A stretch of DNA of 64,000 nucleotides from Heliopora coerulea (Eukaryota; Cnidaria; Anthozoa; Scleralcyonacea; Helioporidae): assembly GCA_030142905.1 (NCBI GenBank), contig JASJOG010000478.1, forward strand, positions 1 to 64,000, read 5' to 3'. Both the position numbers and the translations under genes were made by a program. Below are positions 46,240-57,545 of the stretch, one piece after another (within the stretch, counting starts at the first letter, position 1; every line of letters starts with the position of its first letter). The notes under the pieces are model-generated. The model worked only from the letters and a program-made list of their open reading frames with translations. It had not been told where the DNA came from and did no database searches.

Positions 46240-49200
46240 TTATGCTGAATGATGCTTACCCTTAAAAAATGATCTAAACTTATCTAATTTGGCTTTACTA
46301 ACTGGCTTTGTAAAAGATATCTGCGATATTCTCGTTTGTCGGAATATATGCTAATTCTGTTCTACCCGTTCGGATTTCACTTCTGATGAAATTATACTTC
46401 ACATCAATATGTTTCGATCGTTTATGGTACATAGGGTTCTTAGCTAGATTGATGGCACCTTGGTTGTCGACATTCAGCATAACACTATGGCTTGTCCGAA
46501 CAATTTTAAGATCAACACACAACTGTTTCTAGAATTTTGCTTCCTGCACTGCATCTGTCAGTGCCATATATTCTACCTCACATGTAGACAGTGCAACAGT
46601 TGGCTGTTTTCGACTTCTCCACGAAACTGAAAGATCTTCATCCAACAGCTGAAAACCGTAACCTGATACGCTACGCCTGTAACAAATATCACTTCCCCAA
46701 TCTGAGTCACAGAATCCAATAAGATAAAGAGTGGTCTCGGAGTTCCCAAACTTCAAACTCTGCTCAATTGTGCCTTTCAAATATCTAAGAACATGCTTTG
46801 CAGTATTTAGATTTCCTGCAGTGGGTTTCGACATATTCTGTGAAAGCTTAGTAACTATGTAACACAAATCAGGCCTCGTTCCCGTCATCACATAAATCAG
46901 ACTTCCAACTATCGCCCTATATAGAGTTGGGTCTTTCAACTCAGGCGATTCCGTATCCACAACCTTATCTACACCTAGTACCGTTGGGGTTACCTTTGGT
47001 TTGCATTCTGCCATGCCAAACCTTACCAGCAATTTCTCAATGTATTGCCTTTGACTCATTTCAATCGCACCTTCAGAACATTTGAATTCCATCTCTAGGA
47101 ACCATGATAACACCCCTAGGTCTTTCATGTTAAATCTACTGTTTAAAGAATCTTTCACGCTCTGCAAAAGAATTACGTTGCTCGCAGAAATTATGAGATC
47201 ATCAACCCAAATGACAATAACTACACATCCATTTGAACCACTATTGCGAATATAAACACATGGGTCAGCAAGTGATTGAGTGAAACTCTCCCTTAACAGA
47301 TAATCATGTAACGTGTTCTTCCAATTTCTCCCGCTCTGCTTAAGGCCATACAAAGACTTGTTCCACTTACACACTAACCTCTCACCATTTTTTCCTACCC
47401 TTTCATATCCTTCCTGCTGTTCCATGAAAATCTCACAGTCTATTGGGGCGTTTAAATAGGCTGTTTTCACGTCCATCTGGTGGACAAGCATATCATTTTG
47501 AATTGCGTACTGTAGCAAAACACGAATAGAGCTCATCCGAGCGGTTGGGGAAAAGGTTTCGTGGTAATCAATACCAGGAACCTGAGAATAGCCTTTCGCT
47601 ACCTAACGAGCTTTGTGAGTTTCAGCTTTATTTGGTCCTGTCTTAACGGCATAAACCCATTTCCCCCCCACTACCTCACGATCCTTTGGGGGTTGGACCA
47701 AATCAAAGGTTTGATTGCTTTCTAAGGCCTCCATTTCTTCGTTCATTGCTTTTTCCCATTTACTTCTCTCAGGGGAATGTGCTGCTTGGGAGTAGCTAGT
47801 TGGGACATCATGTGTTCTATAACAGTAGTCTACTGCACAAGTTGCAGCATCATCAACGACCTTACCAGTTACATACTCATTCAAATAGGTTGGCTTAATA
47901 CAAGTTCGAGTAGGGTACCGCGCTTCATCATCTATACTCTCTGTGCTCTCTGCACTTTTACCACCTTGGGCTGAGATTGTACTCTCGTTTGCATTTGGTA
48001 CATTTATTTTACGGGGCAGAAGTTCCCCTTCCTGCTTATCTGAATCAGCCTTAGATTCATGGTCACTCTCACTGAAAAACTTTACACACCTTACTCGCTC
48101 AACCTTATTGGTAACAGGATAAAAAGCAAGGTATGCAGGACTTCTCTTGTCATACCCCACGAATATACCTTGTTTGCTTCTGGGGTCTAATTTCTTGGCG
48201 CTTTGCACATATGCATAACAAACAGAACCAAAGACATGCATATTGCTTAAATTGGGTTTAGACCCTGTAAACGCCTCATAAGGAGTTTTGCCCAATCTCA
48301 GATTGAAGCAACGATTTCTGATGTATGCTGCTGCCATCACAGCATAGGTCCACATGGACTTCTGCACATTTGCCTCTAGTAGCAAACATCTAGCCATGTT
48401 AAAAAGACTCAACCATGCTCTTTCCACAGTTCCATTCTGATGCGGGGAATATGGTGCGCTAGTCTCATGCCTTATCTTATTTTCTCGAAGAATGGATTTG
48501 AATCTTTGACCAGTGAATTCTGTGCCATTGTCACTCCTGACACGCTTAACCCTCCCAAAAGGTGCAGTGTCAGCCAAGAGTTGCTGCAATGCTTCTGGGG
48601 TATCACTCTTACATTTAAGAAAATAGACCGTAATAATCCCTGAATAGTCACCAACAAATGACAAGGCATACTTAAAGCCATCTCTTCCTGCGGGATCACT
48701 AGGACAAGCCAAGTCACAATGCACGAAATCTAATGGAGCTGTTGCTCTTTCATCCGAAGATCTATTCCTAAATTGGCACATCTTGCCTTCTGTGCAAACT
48801 TTGCACTCTACTTCATCAAAATTGGAAATATTTATACCTTCCACAATATTTTGTAACTTCCGAACATCCCCATAATTACAGTGACCAAGGATTTTATGCC
48901 ATTCATGTAGAGAACATGCATTATTCTTGGAGGATGAGATACTATTTAAATAGTATAACTTGCCTTTCTGTTCCATTTCAAACGTTGTATCATCAGGACA
49001 TTTGAGCTGCTTCGCCTGCTTATTTAAACTAATACTAGCCCCCCTCTCTATTGCAGCATGCACTGAAAAGATATTTTGCGCATAGGACGGAACATGCAAT
49101 GCGCTATTTAGCATTACTTCACGTGTGTTACCATTTACGTCATAAAGTTTAACTTTGGCATTTCCTTTACCTAACACCACGTTGGCTTTATTGCCGTCAG

Positions 49201-49903
49201 CGAGTTCTATGACGTGCGCACTGGGATTAAATTTGTTATCAAAGTCCATAAATTTAGGCTTGTCGTTTATAATATGGCTTGCGGCCCCAGTATCAACTAA
49301 TAAGCTAGAATTATTCTTGATATTTGTACCTGGTTTACTATTTGTGTCCTTGGATATAAAGGCAAACGTATGTTCATTGTTCTCACGTGTCCTCTCAGTT
49401 GCTGTCTTCGCCGCGTCTTTCTTCTTCCGGCAGTTCTTCGTCTCGTGGGTTTTACTCTTACAGTTGTTACACCATCTCTCCATCTTCGACCAACACTCCG
49501 CGCTTTTGTGTCCCCTTTTACCGCATTTAAAACAGTTTCCCTCGAACTTTTGCTTCGTCATCATGATGTTTTCCCCCGTGCTGGCGGCCTCTGCACCACG
49601 TGTTCTTGCGTTCTCCTCGTGACTTCGCAGGGCGCTCTTAAATTCGGCGAATGTCATTTGTTTTTCCCTCTGCACAATCACCGTAGCGAACGTGTTGTAC
49701 TCACTTGGTAGGCCTTTCAAAACCATAGCGATTAACAACACGTCACTTATAACTTCGTCGGCATCTCGTAAAGCTGTCGCGGATGTCTCTGCTCGTATGA
49801 CATAATCGACTATTGTCTCGTTCACTTGTTTCTTGAGTGATGTTAGTTCGGTATAAAGCGCAATTATTCGTGGCTTTCCTTTGCCTTGAAGTTATAAAGA
49901 GTT
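46240..49903 (-). pseudogene. Copia-B gag-pol, nearly complete, three lesions
   Basis: Frame 49825-47603 holds the gag remainder (LQGKGKPRIIALYTEL just upstream), a zinc knuckle CFKCGKRGHKSAEC, protease LLVDTGAASHI, integrase with HKILGHCNYGD, FVHCDLACP, RSDNGTEFTG and HQNGTVERAW. Frame 47536-46529 holds RT: LVCKWNKSLYGLKQSG and VVIVIWVDDLIIS (catalytic DD kept). Frame 46522-46298 ends RNase H. Lesions are a TAG at 47603-47605, a TAG at 46529-46531 and a one-base frameshift near 46306. Pol would end at 46240, just before the polypurine tract. Few lesions mean it is younger than copia-A. Integrase before RT defines Ty1/copia. Confidence 0.9.
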
Positions 49904-49934
49904 GAGAAAGTATTATGAGCACAACTTAACACAC

Positions 49935-51090
49935 TACGTATTGTTTGTATTCCAGGCCACATCTTTTCAATTACTGAGTTTTTTTTTCTATTAAGCCTTC
50001 AGGATCCGAACGCTCAGTTTCAAGAAAATGTTAAAAGCTTTCGTGGATTGCCCCATTATAGTAGTGCCTTAGAACAAGAGACAGTTGTTCTTTCTTCTTT
50101 ATCACTTTGGTCTCATCTGCCATAATGGAAAACTGTCCTTTCTCTTTTACGTCACAAATGATCTGTGTTCCTAGCATATCTGTTAAGCATTGCAAAACTT
50201 CGTTTTGGATGGTTTTGGCAGTATACTTAGCATTTTGACGTTCCGACATCTTCCTCTTTATCAATAGATTATGTTTTGCAAGTAGTTGTAAGATTCGATT
50301 GCTTTGATTCCCAGTGCCCTTTTTTAGCAATATTTTGTGTTACAGTTAACAGAAGAACTTCTGCAGTGGTCTTGATCGACTGTTGGTTTTCTTGTATCTT
50401 CTTGTGACCTTCACTCATTATCTGTAATAAGGAGGTGCTGCTATCTGCCATTTTAATACTCTTTCCAGGACACCATTGTACGCACATGAGATTGAAACTC
50501 ACCATCTCTGTATAAGGCCTTCTTCCGGTTGGAGTAACCTGTGAAGGTGAATGCTGACTAAGCTGTATTTGGTAGGGCTAACTGGAGTAAGGCAAAGCAG
50601 TAAGCTCCATCCCTACTTTGAGAGTATTCTAATCATGAATGGATACTGCAGCATGATTCTTGAAAACTCCTCTTTACTTCTCCCTTTATTGTTTGAGGGA
50701 ATCTTTTTAGAAGTAGTCTGATAAAACAATAACATGAAAATTAAAGTTAACTACAGCCTTTCCTTTATGTTCACATATAAAAACTCCTATGGTATTAAAC
50801 AACTTCATGCATTCTTTGTTTCTCATTATCAATTTGCTCTGATGCAACATTGCATGACCAAAAAGGCTTCTGAAGCATTTCTGATTGGGATCCAACTGCC
50901 ATCAGGCTCTCTAGTAATCTATTATTCCAATGGCATGGTTAGGGGTTCACTAGACTAGTTCAGGGACCCATTTCATGTATGTGTGGAAGCGCAAAAAAAT
51001 ATTTCAGATTTCTGGCTTACGTTGAAGGGTAGTCAATCAGCAATAAGTATAATATATTAGGACATTGACAGTGGAACTCGTACTCACGTA
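49935..51090 (-). pseudogene. hAT transposase remnant, copy C, N-terminal part
   Basis: 50505-50269 gives KMADSSTSLLQIMSEGHKK and VTQNIAKKGHW; 50330-50031 gives NAKYTAKTIQNEVLQCLTDM, QFSIMADETKVIKKKEQLS and LRHYYNGAIHESF. These precede the YLVGQGYDG core in family order, and the two halves join across copia-B. The most N-terminal TTF-type region (50895-50520) is badly eroded. Confidence 0.78.
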
Positions 51091-51785
51091 AGAATCTTTA
51101 TTATTTAGTAATTAATTTGCAAGTAGATCAATGCACTACCGTATTAACTGTTGCATAAAATCACACGGTAAAATTCTGGTGTATGAAATATGGGCCGTAC
51201 ATTGAATCTAGAGACATTGAATCAAGACATATATGAATCAAGCCACCGGATAGTCTATTTACATTAATTTGAAATTTAATTGCCTTCAGCGATTGTCAAG
51301 CATAACGAAAAAATGTGAAGGACATATTTTGAAGACATTATCGGGAATGATGGGCTTCAGTGAACCCAAAGCTTCAATTTTGAATAGAAAATCGACCGAA
51401 AAGTTTTTCACAACTGCGACACTTCTGACACTTCTAAGATGGGAGGCCACAATGGAGGCACCACATTAATTTAGGGTTGTACATGCTTCCCTATACACCC
51501 TTGGTGACACGACATTAGTCCTTGCACTTTAGTGATAAATTTGTGAAAACAATCAACCAATCTTTGCAGACAAGTGTTACATTATTTTGTAAAACCTGTT
51601 CGCCATCGCCACCGGCTTAACACGCTATGTCTTAAAGTTCAAATTTTCGCGTTATTTGGAGAAACGTAGTAATATGACCTGTTTTAACCTGATAAAGATG
51701 CCAGTCAGGAGGTCCTTGAAATGTTATCGGGGTAAGATGCCATGCTTTTTTTTTTAAAAACAAGATACTGTATGTATGTGGGTTT
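51091..51785. other. Non-coding interval
   Basis: No gene or repeat is recognised. The short frame at 51269-51469 matches no family I know. Confidence 0.4.
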
Positions 51786-52265
51786 TAAATCTAGTTTGGT
51801 GGCTAGTGCGACCAAGATATATTGGTAATGAGTGGGTTCGAACCATGGGGAAATACAGTTCGTTTTCTTTGTGCTCAAAGTGGTTTTTTCGTTTCTTTTA
51901 TTGGGCAGTATTTTATTCTCTTCGAAGATTCATGAAGTCAAAGTGTTAAAATTAGAATAATTAAGCTACTAATCGTCAAGTTGGCGTATAAGCGAGGCGG
52001 AAAACCCGCGATTGGGATTGTCAAGTTAGGGTTTCGGTTTGGGTAAGGTGACCGAAGATAATCCGTCGCGGGATTTAAAATCAACGAAACAAAACAGGTA
52101 AAAGATTTTGAGCGTGTTTCTGGTTGATGCGACTTACAAAGCTAGGGAGAAAATGGTATATTTGGGGATGGAAAATTCATTAAGTTGGCATCGACAGTTC
52201 TGGCTGGCAACGACCGTTTACGAAACGGAAGACTGCGACGCTTCCATGAGCAACATATTTCTCAA
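51786..52265 (+). mobile_element. tRNA-headed SINE-like repeat, copy 2
   Basis: A tRNA-like head has GGCTAGTGCGACCAAG as A box (about 51801) and GGGTTCGAACCATGG as B box (51834-51848). From 51930 on it matches copy 1 (minus strand, 26250-25890): GTCAAGTTAGGGTTTCGG, GGTAAGGTGACCG, GATAATCCGTCGCGGGATTT and ACCGTTTACGAAACGG. The shared head and body support one SINE-like family. Confidence 0.6.
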
Positions 52266-52367
52266 TTATTTGTATGTTAATTGAACTTCTTGTTTATCGT
52301 TCTTGTTTCAATCCTAACCAATAGGCAACACTGTAAGAAATTATTTAATTTTTAGGAACCCACTTAA

Positions 52368-53652
52368 CCCTATTCTGGGCAGTGTCTGAGTACCCCTATT
52401 CTGGGCGGGGGTAGGTAAAACTACCTACCCAATCTATCTCCTGAACCGCTTGTTGGTTTTCATTAATATTTTGCGTGTCCATTGTCCAGGGCAAGAGCTT
52501 TTATTCTGTGAAAAAAAATTTGCTTTTATTGCTTACGTCAGCAGATTTCATTCATTGAAGCGGCGTAAGTGTAAAAATTCTGCAAAAATCGCCTAACTTT
52601 TGTTGTCTCTCGTTTGACTTTATTACTTCTACTTATCCTCATCCACAATGATGCTAAGGTGCTTTGGATGTATGAAAAGACTGTTTTATACAAATTTGCT
52701 GATGTAAGCTTATTTTCTTGCCATGGAGATACTAACAACAAATAGCAGAACCTTAGACATTGTTACCGAAATGAAAAATATGGCTCGTTTTTCCATACAC
52801 TATACCTTATGTAAAAAATCTTGTCAAATACCATTCATTTGCTTTTCATGGCAACTTAGGCTATCGTGGATGATAAGTTTGACATCATATTACCATGTAC
52901 AGTGCTATGTGGGGCGGTTTTATGAGTCTATGAGGCGCCAAAACGAACAACAAAAAGTAAACATCAATGATGCAACTGAAAACTGACGCCATGTCAAATA
53001 GCTAATAAAAATTCAAAGTAAATCTAATTTATCCTTCGTTGATTATAAAGTTTCAGTAACAAATGCTATTGAAAAAGTGAAAAATTTGAATATCGGCCAA
53101 CGAAAACGGAAGTGAATATCTCCCATTTTTTGATCAAGGAAACACCTTGAAATTTTCAAGGCACTTTTTTGAAACATGTAGCTATTCCAATGTTAAAAAT
53201 CAACCACTGTGCATCATGCGAGCGTGAGATAAATGGAAAAAACTGAATTGAAAAACAGGTATTGAAAAAATCGGATAAAAAGAGGAAGTGACGTCACAAT
53301 GACGTCATAACATCGTTGACCTAATTTTTTGACGTCAAACAAATCCAAGTTGAGTGCTTAACAACTGGTCAAAGTTTCAAGTCGATATCATTAGCGGTTA
53401 GTTTTTTATGGAAATTTAGATTTTTTCCAAATTTCATTTTTTTAGACACTTACATTTGGTAGGTGTAGTTTCGAGCAATGGCCTATATCTCACAATAGAG
53501 TTGTAGATACCAATCGAAACTTTCAGGAAATCTTTCTGACAAAAAAACATTAAAAGTCACGGAAAATCAGCCCCAAGTTCGATGGCGTTGAGAAAATATT
53601 TAAAAAAATCGTCAGGGGTAGGTAGTTTTACCTACCCCCGCCCAGAATAGGG
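52368..53652. mobile_element. TTAA-flanked foldback element (piggyBac-like, non-autonomous)
   Basis: The 1285-bp element is flanked by TTAA (52364-52367 and 53653-53656). Both ends start CCCTATTCTGGGC (right end as reverse complement) and carry an inner palindrome GGTAGGTAAAACTACCTACC. The left end has an extra copy of CCCTATTCTGGGC 26 bp inward. TTAA targets and CCCT ends are those of piggyBac; Kolobok also uses TTAA. The interior codes for nothing recognisable. Confidence 0.82.
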
Positions 53653-53802
53653 TTAAAGGAATAAAATCGATATTCCAGCTGAACGTCAGGAGGCAGTTGT
53701 GTTAACGTGGTCTTGTACTCAATGTTAATAGCCGATGACATCAGCCTTCTAATTACTTATATATACATTTATATAACGCAGTAAGCTTTGTAAACATCTT
53801 GG

Positions 53803-53836
53803 TCTGATGATGACTCTGAAATAGAGCCAAAATATT
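53803..53836 (+). ncRNA. Hammerhead-like hairpin, remnant c
   Basis: CTGATGATGACTCTGAAATA continues as GAGCCAAAATAT. CTGATGA is the canonical core box. GACTCT can pair with AGAGCC except for one position, and the GAAAC box has eroded to CAAAA. It resembles pseudo-LTR ends of Penelope-like elements. Confidence 0.35.
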
Positions 53837-55440
53837 ACCGTTTTTTCAACTTGTCTGTTTCTTGTTCCAACTTGAATATCAATTCACAAGATGACAATTT
53901 TCGGTCTGTGTTTTATTCAATACTAACTCTACTATGCATATTCAATGTTGGCCTTTGATTCTGCTTTTCTCGATAGAGTTGTTAAAGTTGTTGCAAGGTA
54001 TATTTTTCAGACGTAAAATTAAATTTTGCATCTCACCGATTCTTACCAGATTTTCAATACATACCGAACATAGCAATCTAAGAACTGAACCTATAAAATT
54101 TAACTTAATGTTGAAACAGCTTTCTAGTTACTTTGTCTGAAGTTTTGAATGTTCTCTAATAGAATCTGAAAAACAGCGTGAAAAAGCTAAGAAAATTGAA
54201 AAATTTTTAGGTTTAGTACTCAGAGTAGCTTTCTGCTGATGAGCAAAATCCTATTAAAAGCTTTTCTCACCATTGGGTGGTACTATATGGCGTTTGAAAG
54301 TGGGTTCAATATTTGAATGTTTGCGCCCCTTTATTTTGGTCACCATGGCCAAAGACCAACTAAAAAGATGATTTTCATATTTAAAATTTGATTTGTTATT
54401 ACGACAACAAGCACATCTGCCTTAATATTTAAACATAAAAAAATCAAATTTTTTTTACATACGACAAACGTAAGGAGCGTTTACACCTTCAAATAGGTGT
54501 GTTATGGTTATTATCCTGCTGCATTGACTAAACATAGAATAGTCTACGAAAAAACGATATGAGATATATTTATATATCTCATAATATATCGTTCATATAT
54601 TCATCATATATTCGTCACTTTGACAAAGTTTATATCGTGCATACTGTTTGTATCTTTTACCTATATCAAATACATACACATACCACTAACTATCATTTAA
54701 TCCATAAAAGTAATCATTTCTTCAAGTGACTACTTGTTTATCCTAGTGTTTTAGTTACGTTTGGTATTTCCATTACAGTTGATAAATTTGTATTGATTAT
54801 AACAAAATTGTGACCTTAATCCTTCAAATGACATGTGTTGAAAGGGTATTAGGATTACATTTTACCCAAAAGAAGCCTTTCTTCCTTCAAGCTTTAACAT
54901 TAAGCAAGTAATCATGTTCCCTTAATATTCCTATCAATCTCTGCATCTAGATTGGTCTGCAAGATGCTACTTGTTGGCATGCCCATATTTGAGGGTTGGA
55001 TATCAATGAAGATGTGGACATTATACATTCCTAGCCTACAAGTTTTGTATGGTTTTACAGTACAAAAGCATTGTAACATTTTTGAGGTTTATCACTTTTG
55101 TGCAAGTATGGTGACCCTTAACAAACGATTCAACCTTGGTTCAGTTGTTTTACCTCAATATAAATATATTTTCCATGTAGATCAGCTGAAAAAATACTCA
55201 TAAACATTTAAAAAAAATATAAAACTACTCATAAACAGTTACCCATATGTATAATAATAAAAAATAGATACTAGTTGTATATCAAGGCAATTGAGAAAAA
55301 TGCGAATTTAACATTGTGGAAATAGGACATTAAATAAGAGAAAATTATATTTTATGTCTATTGTAAAAAGTACTGTACATCAAATATTGTAACTTCTTTA
55401 ATGTCAAAGTTTAAATATATAATCATAATTATATATACGA
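53837..55440. other. Non-coding interval with a short palindrome
   Basis: No gene. An AT-rich palindrome at 54554-54592 pairs ACGATATGAGATATA with TATATCTCATAATATATCGT around a short loop. The 83-codon frame at 54952-55203 matches nothing I know. Confidence 0.45.
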
Positions 55441-55523
55441 AAACTCTAACTGCCCCAGCCGGGAATCAAACCCAAGGTCTCCGAATCTACGTATCGGCGC
55501 TCTGACCACTGAGCTACTGAGAC
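55400..55523 (-). mobile_element. tRNA-derived SINE, full tRNA head
   Basis: The minus strand 55523-55452 folds as a tRNA: acceptor GTCTCAG with CTGGGGC, A box TAGCTCAGTGGTCAGAG, B box GGTTTGATTCC. The anticodon stem has a T-T mismatch and position 33 is C, so it is not a working tRNA. An AT-rich tail (ATATAATTATGATT) follows, also found after the partial copy at 55734-55759. Confidence 0.65.
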
Positions 55524-55679
55524 ACGGAAATTTTCATATATATTGAATTGGCCATCATTCTCAATTCTCTAACCGGAAGACATCTCATCTTCACAACGTA
55601 GAGTGGAGCCTCTCAGGCGACTTCCTCAAGTAGCGGAGTGATACACGACTCTTGTATACAGGAGACTTTTAAACAATAT

Positions 55680-55759
55680 TTATATGAAGAGAGGATTTTG
55701 ATACAATCATAATTATATAAACGGAAACTCTGACTGCCCCAGGCGGGAATCGAACCCAA
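55680..55759 (-). mobile_element. tRNA-derived SINE, 5'-truncated second copy
   Basis: Minus strand: B box part TTGGGTTCGATTCCCGCC, GGGGCAGTCAGAGTTTCCG, then the same ATATAATTATGATT tail as the copy at 55400-55523. The A-box half is missing. Confidence 0.6.
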
Positions 55760-55769
55760 TATATAATTA

Positions 55770-57366
55770 AGTATTTGAAACTTTAATGTGTAAGCTATAT
55801 CCTAAACGTTTTCTTTTCTGATATTAATTGGAGATCAATAGTGGCTTCTAATTCTATCCAATTTTTGAATACAATTAATGTTCAGTTGTTTAAATCAAAA
55901 AGCTTCATTTCTTACTTCATTGATATCCCACGACCACTTGGCAATGGCTTCTCTTTGACAATTTCCATCAGCTACTTGGGCTGTGGTATTTCAAATCAGG
56001 TTAAACTCTCTGACCTCGAGTCTGCATCTCAGGCTACAGATATCACTTCTGTTTATTCATAGATTACAGTGTATGAAGGGTAATGCCGGTCATAATATTA
56101 AGAAAAATGTTGCCAAAATGGCATTCTGTCTTTTTGTTGAGAATTCTCTACTGCCCTTTCAACATCCCATATGCATATTCATAAGCTACTGTGCAAGAAC
56201 AAAGTCTCCTGTTGAATTAATTTTCTGTTTAGTTACCCGTGAAAAAGAAAAAGCTGAATCACCCACAGTAGCAAGCGAAATTTCACCATGAATGTGAAGA
56301 CTCAATCATCTGTTTGGAAGCGCGTGACCATTTTCGATATCGGAATATATATTGCACCTTCTTAGAAGCTCAGAGTTATGTATGGCTTCTAGAGCACCCA
56401 CAGCAGCGCACACAAAACCCTTTTTGTGACTGATAAAACCCATGTTTTCCACTGAATACCTCTAGTTTTAGCTGCAAAAATTCTTGAGTTTGGTACTAAT
56501 ATAGAGTAGCTATGAAACCCACCCCATGCCCCCCTCCGTCCCGCACAAAATGAAGTTCCCAATTCCATAGAAAGGTACTTAGTTCTTGATCCACTCCTCG
56601 AAATTGCTGCACATGCAAAAAAGTCTGTGATACAAACGTCATACAATCGTCTTACAAATATCTTTAAAATATAAAGTAAGCAGTAGTTTCTTTGACACCA
56701 AAGAGATTCCCTAACAGTCAAAAAAGTATATCTATGTGCTAGTTGGCGTAAGTAGAAAGCAAACTGGGCTGTGTATGTAGAGTAAGGTGAGGTTTCATGC
56801 TGGTGGACTCCTTCACAATGAGTTCTTTAATTTCGGCTATATAAATTCAGATATGTTTCGATTTACTCATAACCCCTCTTTTAAAGGGTCTTGATCCAAA
56901 TTATGATCTCCATTTGCCCACCAAGGGCTGGTCCGAGGCTCACCTGGACCTTATTCACTCCTGTTACTCTTTACCATTACCATTGCCGATATAGCTAAGG
57001 CTTTTGAGGCTTCAGTTTCGAGCGACAGCACATCTATCCTGATTCTACGCATCTTAGCATTTGTTTTGTCTGGAATTCTAAACTGGCAATACTGAAACTC
57101 ATCTTAGGCATCATCACGTTCTCGAATTTTACCGCCAAGATCGTCTAGTACCATGATTTTTTATTTTTTCGGTGCAAGGTTTCATGTTGTTCGTGTCATT
57201 GTTCCTCCCGTCTTCACACTAGACAAACACAAGAGCTGGCGCATTATTTGTCTGGACGAACAATGCATCGTCTAGTATAAAATTGGCTATTGAAAGGAGC
57301 ACATAATGTAGAATTTCTCGGAGTTAACAGAATATTTTCATGATAAGCCTACTTTAAAGACGTTCA
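55770..57366. other. Non-coding interval
   Basis: No gene is recognised. Frames at 55983-56291 (plus) and 56389-56721 (minus), each just over 100 codons, resemble no family I know and have no supporting signals. Confidence 0.4.
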
Positions 57367-57433
57367 CTTGAGCGGGATTTGAACTTGCATCTTCGAGTTT
57401 CCGGACCGATGTTCTATTATTTGAGTCAACAAG
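57367..57433 (-). pseudogene. tRNA-like remnant
   Basis: Minus strand: TTGACTCAAATAATAGAAC resembles an A-box region and AAGTTCAAATCCCGCTC a B-box and T arm. The acceptor stem does not close well. It lies just 3' of a Penelope-like hairpin, which may be chance or a chimeric retroposon. Confidence 0.4.
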
Positions 57434-57499
57434 TTATTATGTTCGTTAATCTGTTTTAAGTGCACAAATGATTATCGTCACAACTTAACGCTTTATATG

Positions 57500-57541
57500 T
57501 GCGGTGTCTCGATTCTATTTCAGAATCTTCCTCAAGGCACC
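57500..57541 (-). ncRNA. Hammerhead-like hairpin, remnant d
   Basis: Minus strand: CTTGAGGAAGATTCTGAAAT continues AGAATCGAGACACC. GATTCT pairs perfectly with AGAATC around a short loop, flanked by CTTGAGGA and GAGAC, near versions of CTGAnGA and GAAAC. It shares downstream GCGTTAAGTTGT with remnant a. The core changes make cleavage unlikely. Confidence 0.4.
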
Positions 57542-57545
57542 TTAA

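Larger units (their letters stand above)
45834..49932 (-). mobile_element. Ty1/copia element (copia-B), permuted and decayed
   Basis: On the minus strand the order is: a 24-bp tip of the LTR (49931-49908), gag lacking its first part, pol, a polypurine tract, one full LTR (46225-45966), a primer-binding-like site, a leader and the first dozen gag codons (45871-45834), then hAT sequence. The gag start therefore lies downstream of the 3' LTR. This order fits a one-LTR circle or tandem copy that was broken inside gag, with about 70 codons lost. It sits in hAT copy C. Confidence 0.75.
43352..51090 (-). mobile_element. hAT-type DNA transposon, copy C, split by copia-B
   Basis: The left end (CAGCCGGCCACTCAACGCGA) starts at about 43350. 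Non-coding sequence shared with A and B runs to 44500. The transposase remnant is cut at 45833 and resumes at 49935 after the copia-B insertion. ACTACGTATT is present on both sides of the insertion. Confidence 0.75.

Noticed and set aside
49155..49711. 155- and 113-codon plus-strand frames
   Set aside because: They are antisense shadows of the copia-B gag and protease region on the minus strand.
55452..55523. Functional tRNA gene
   Set aside because: The anticodon stem has a T-T mismatch, position 33 is not T, and the same tail follows a second, truncated copy, so it is a SINE head.
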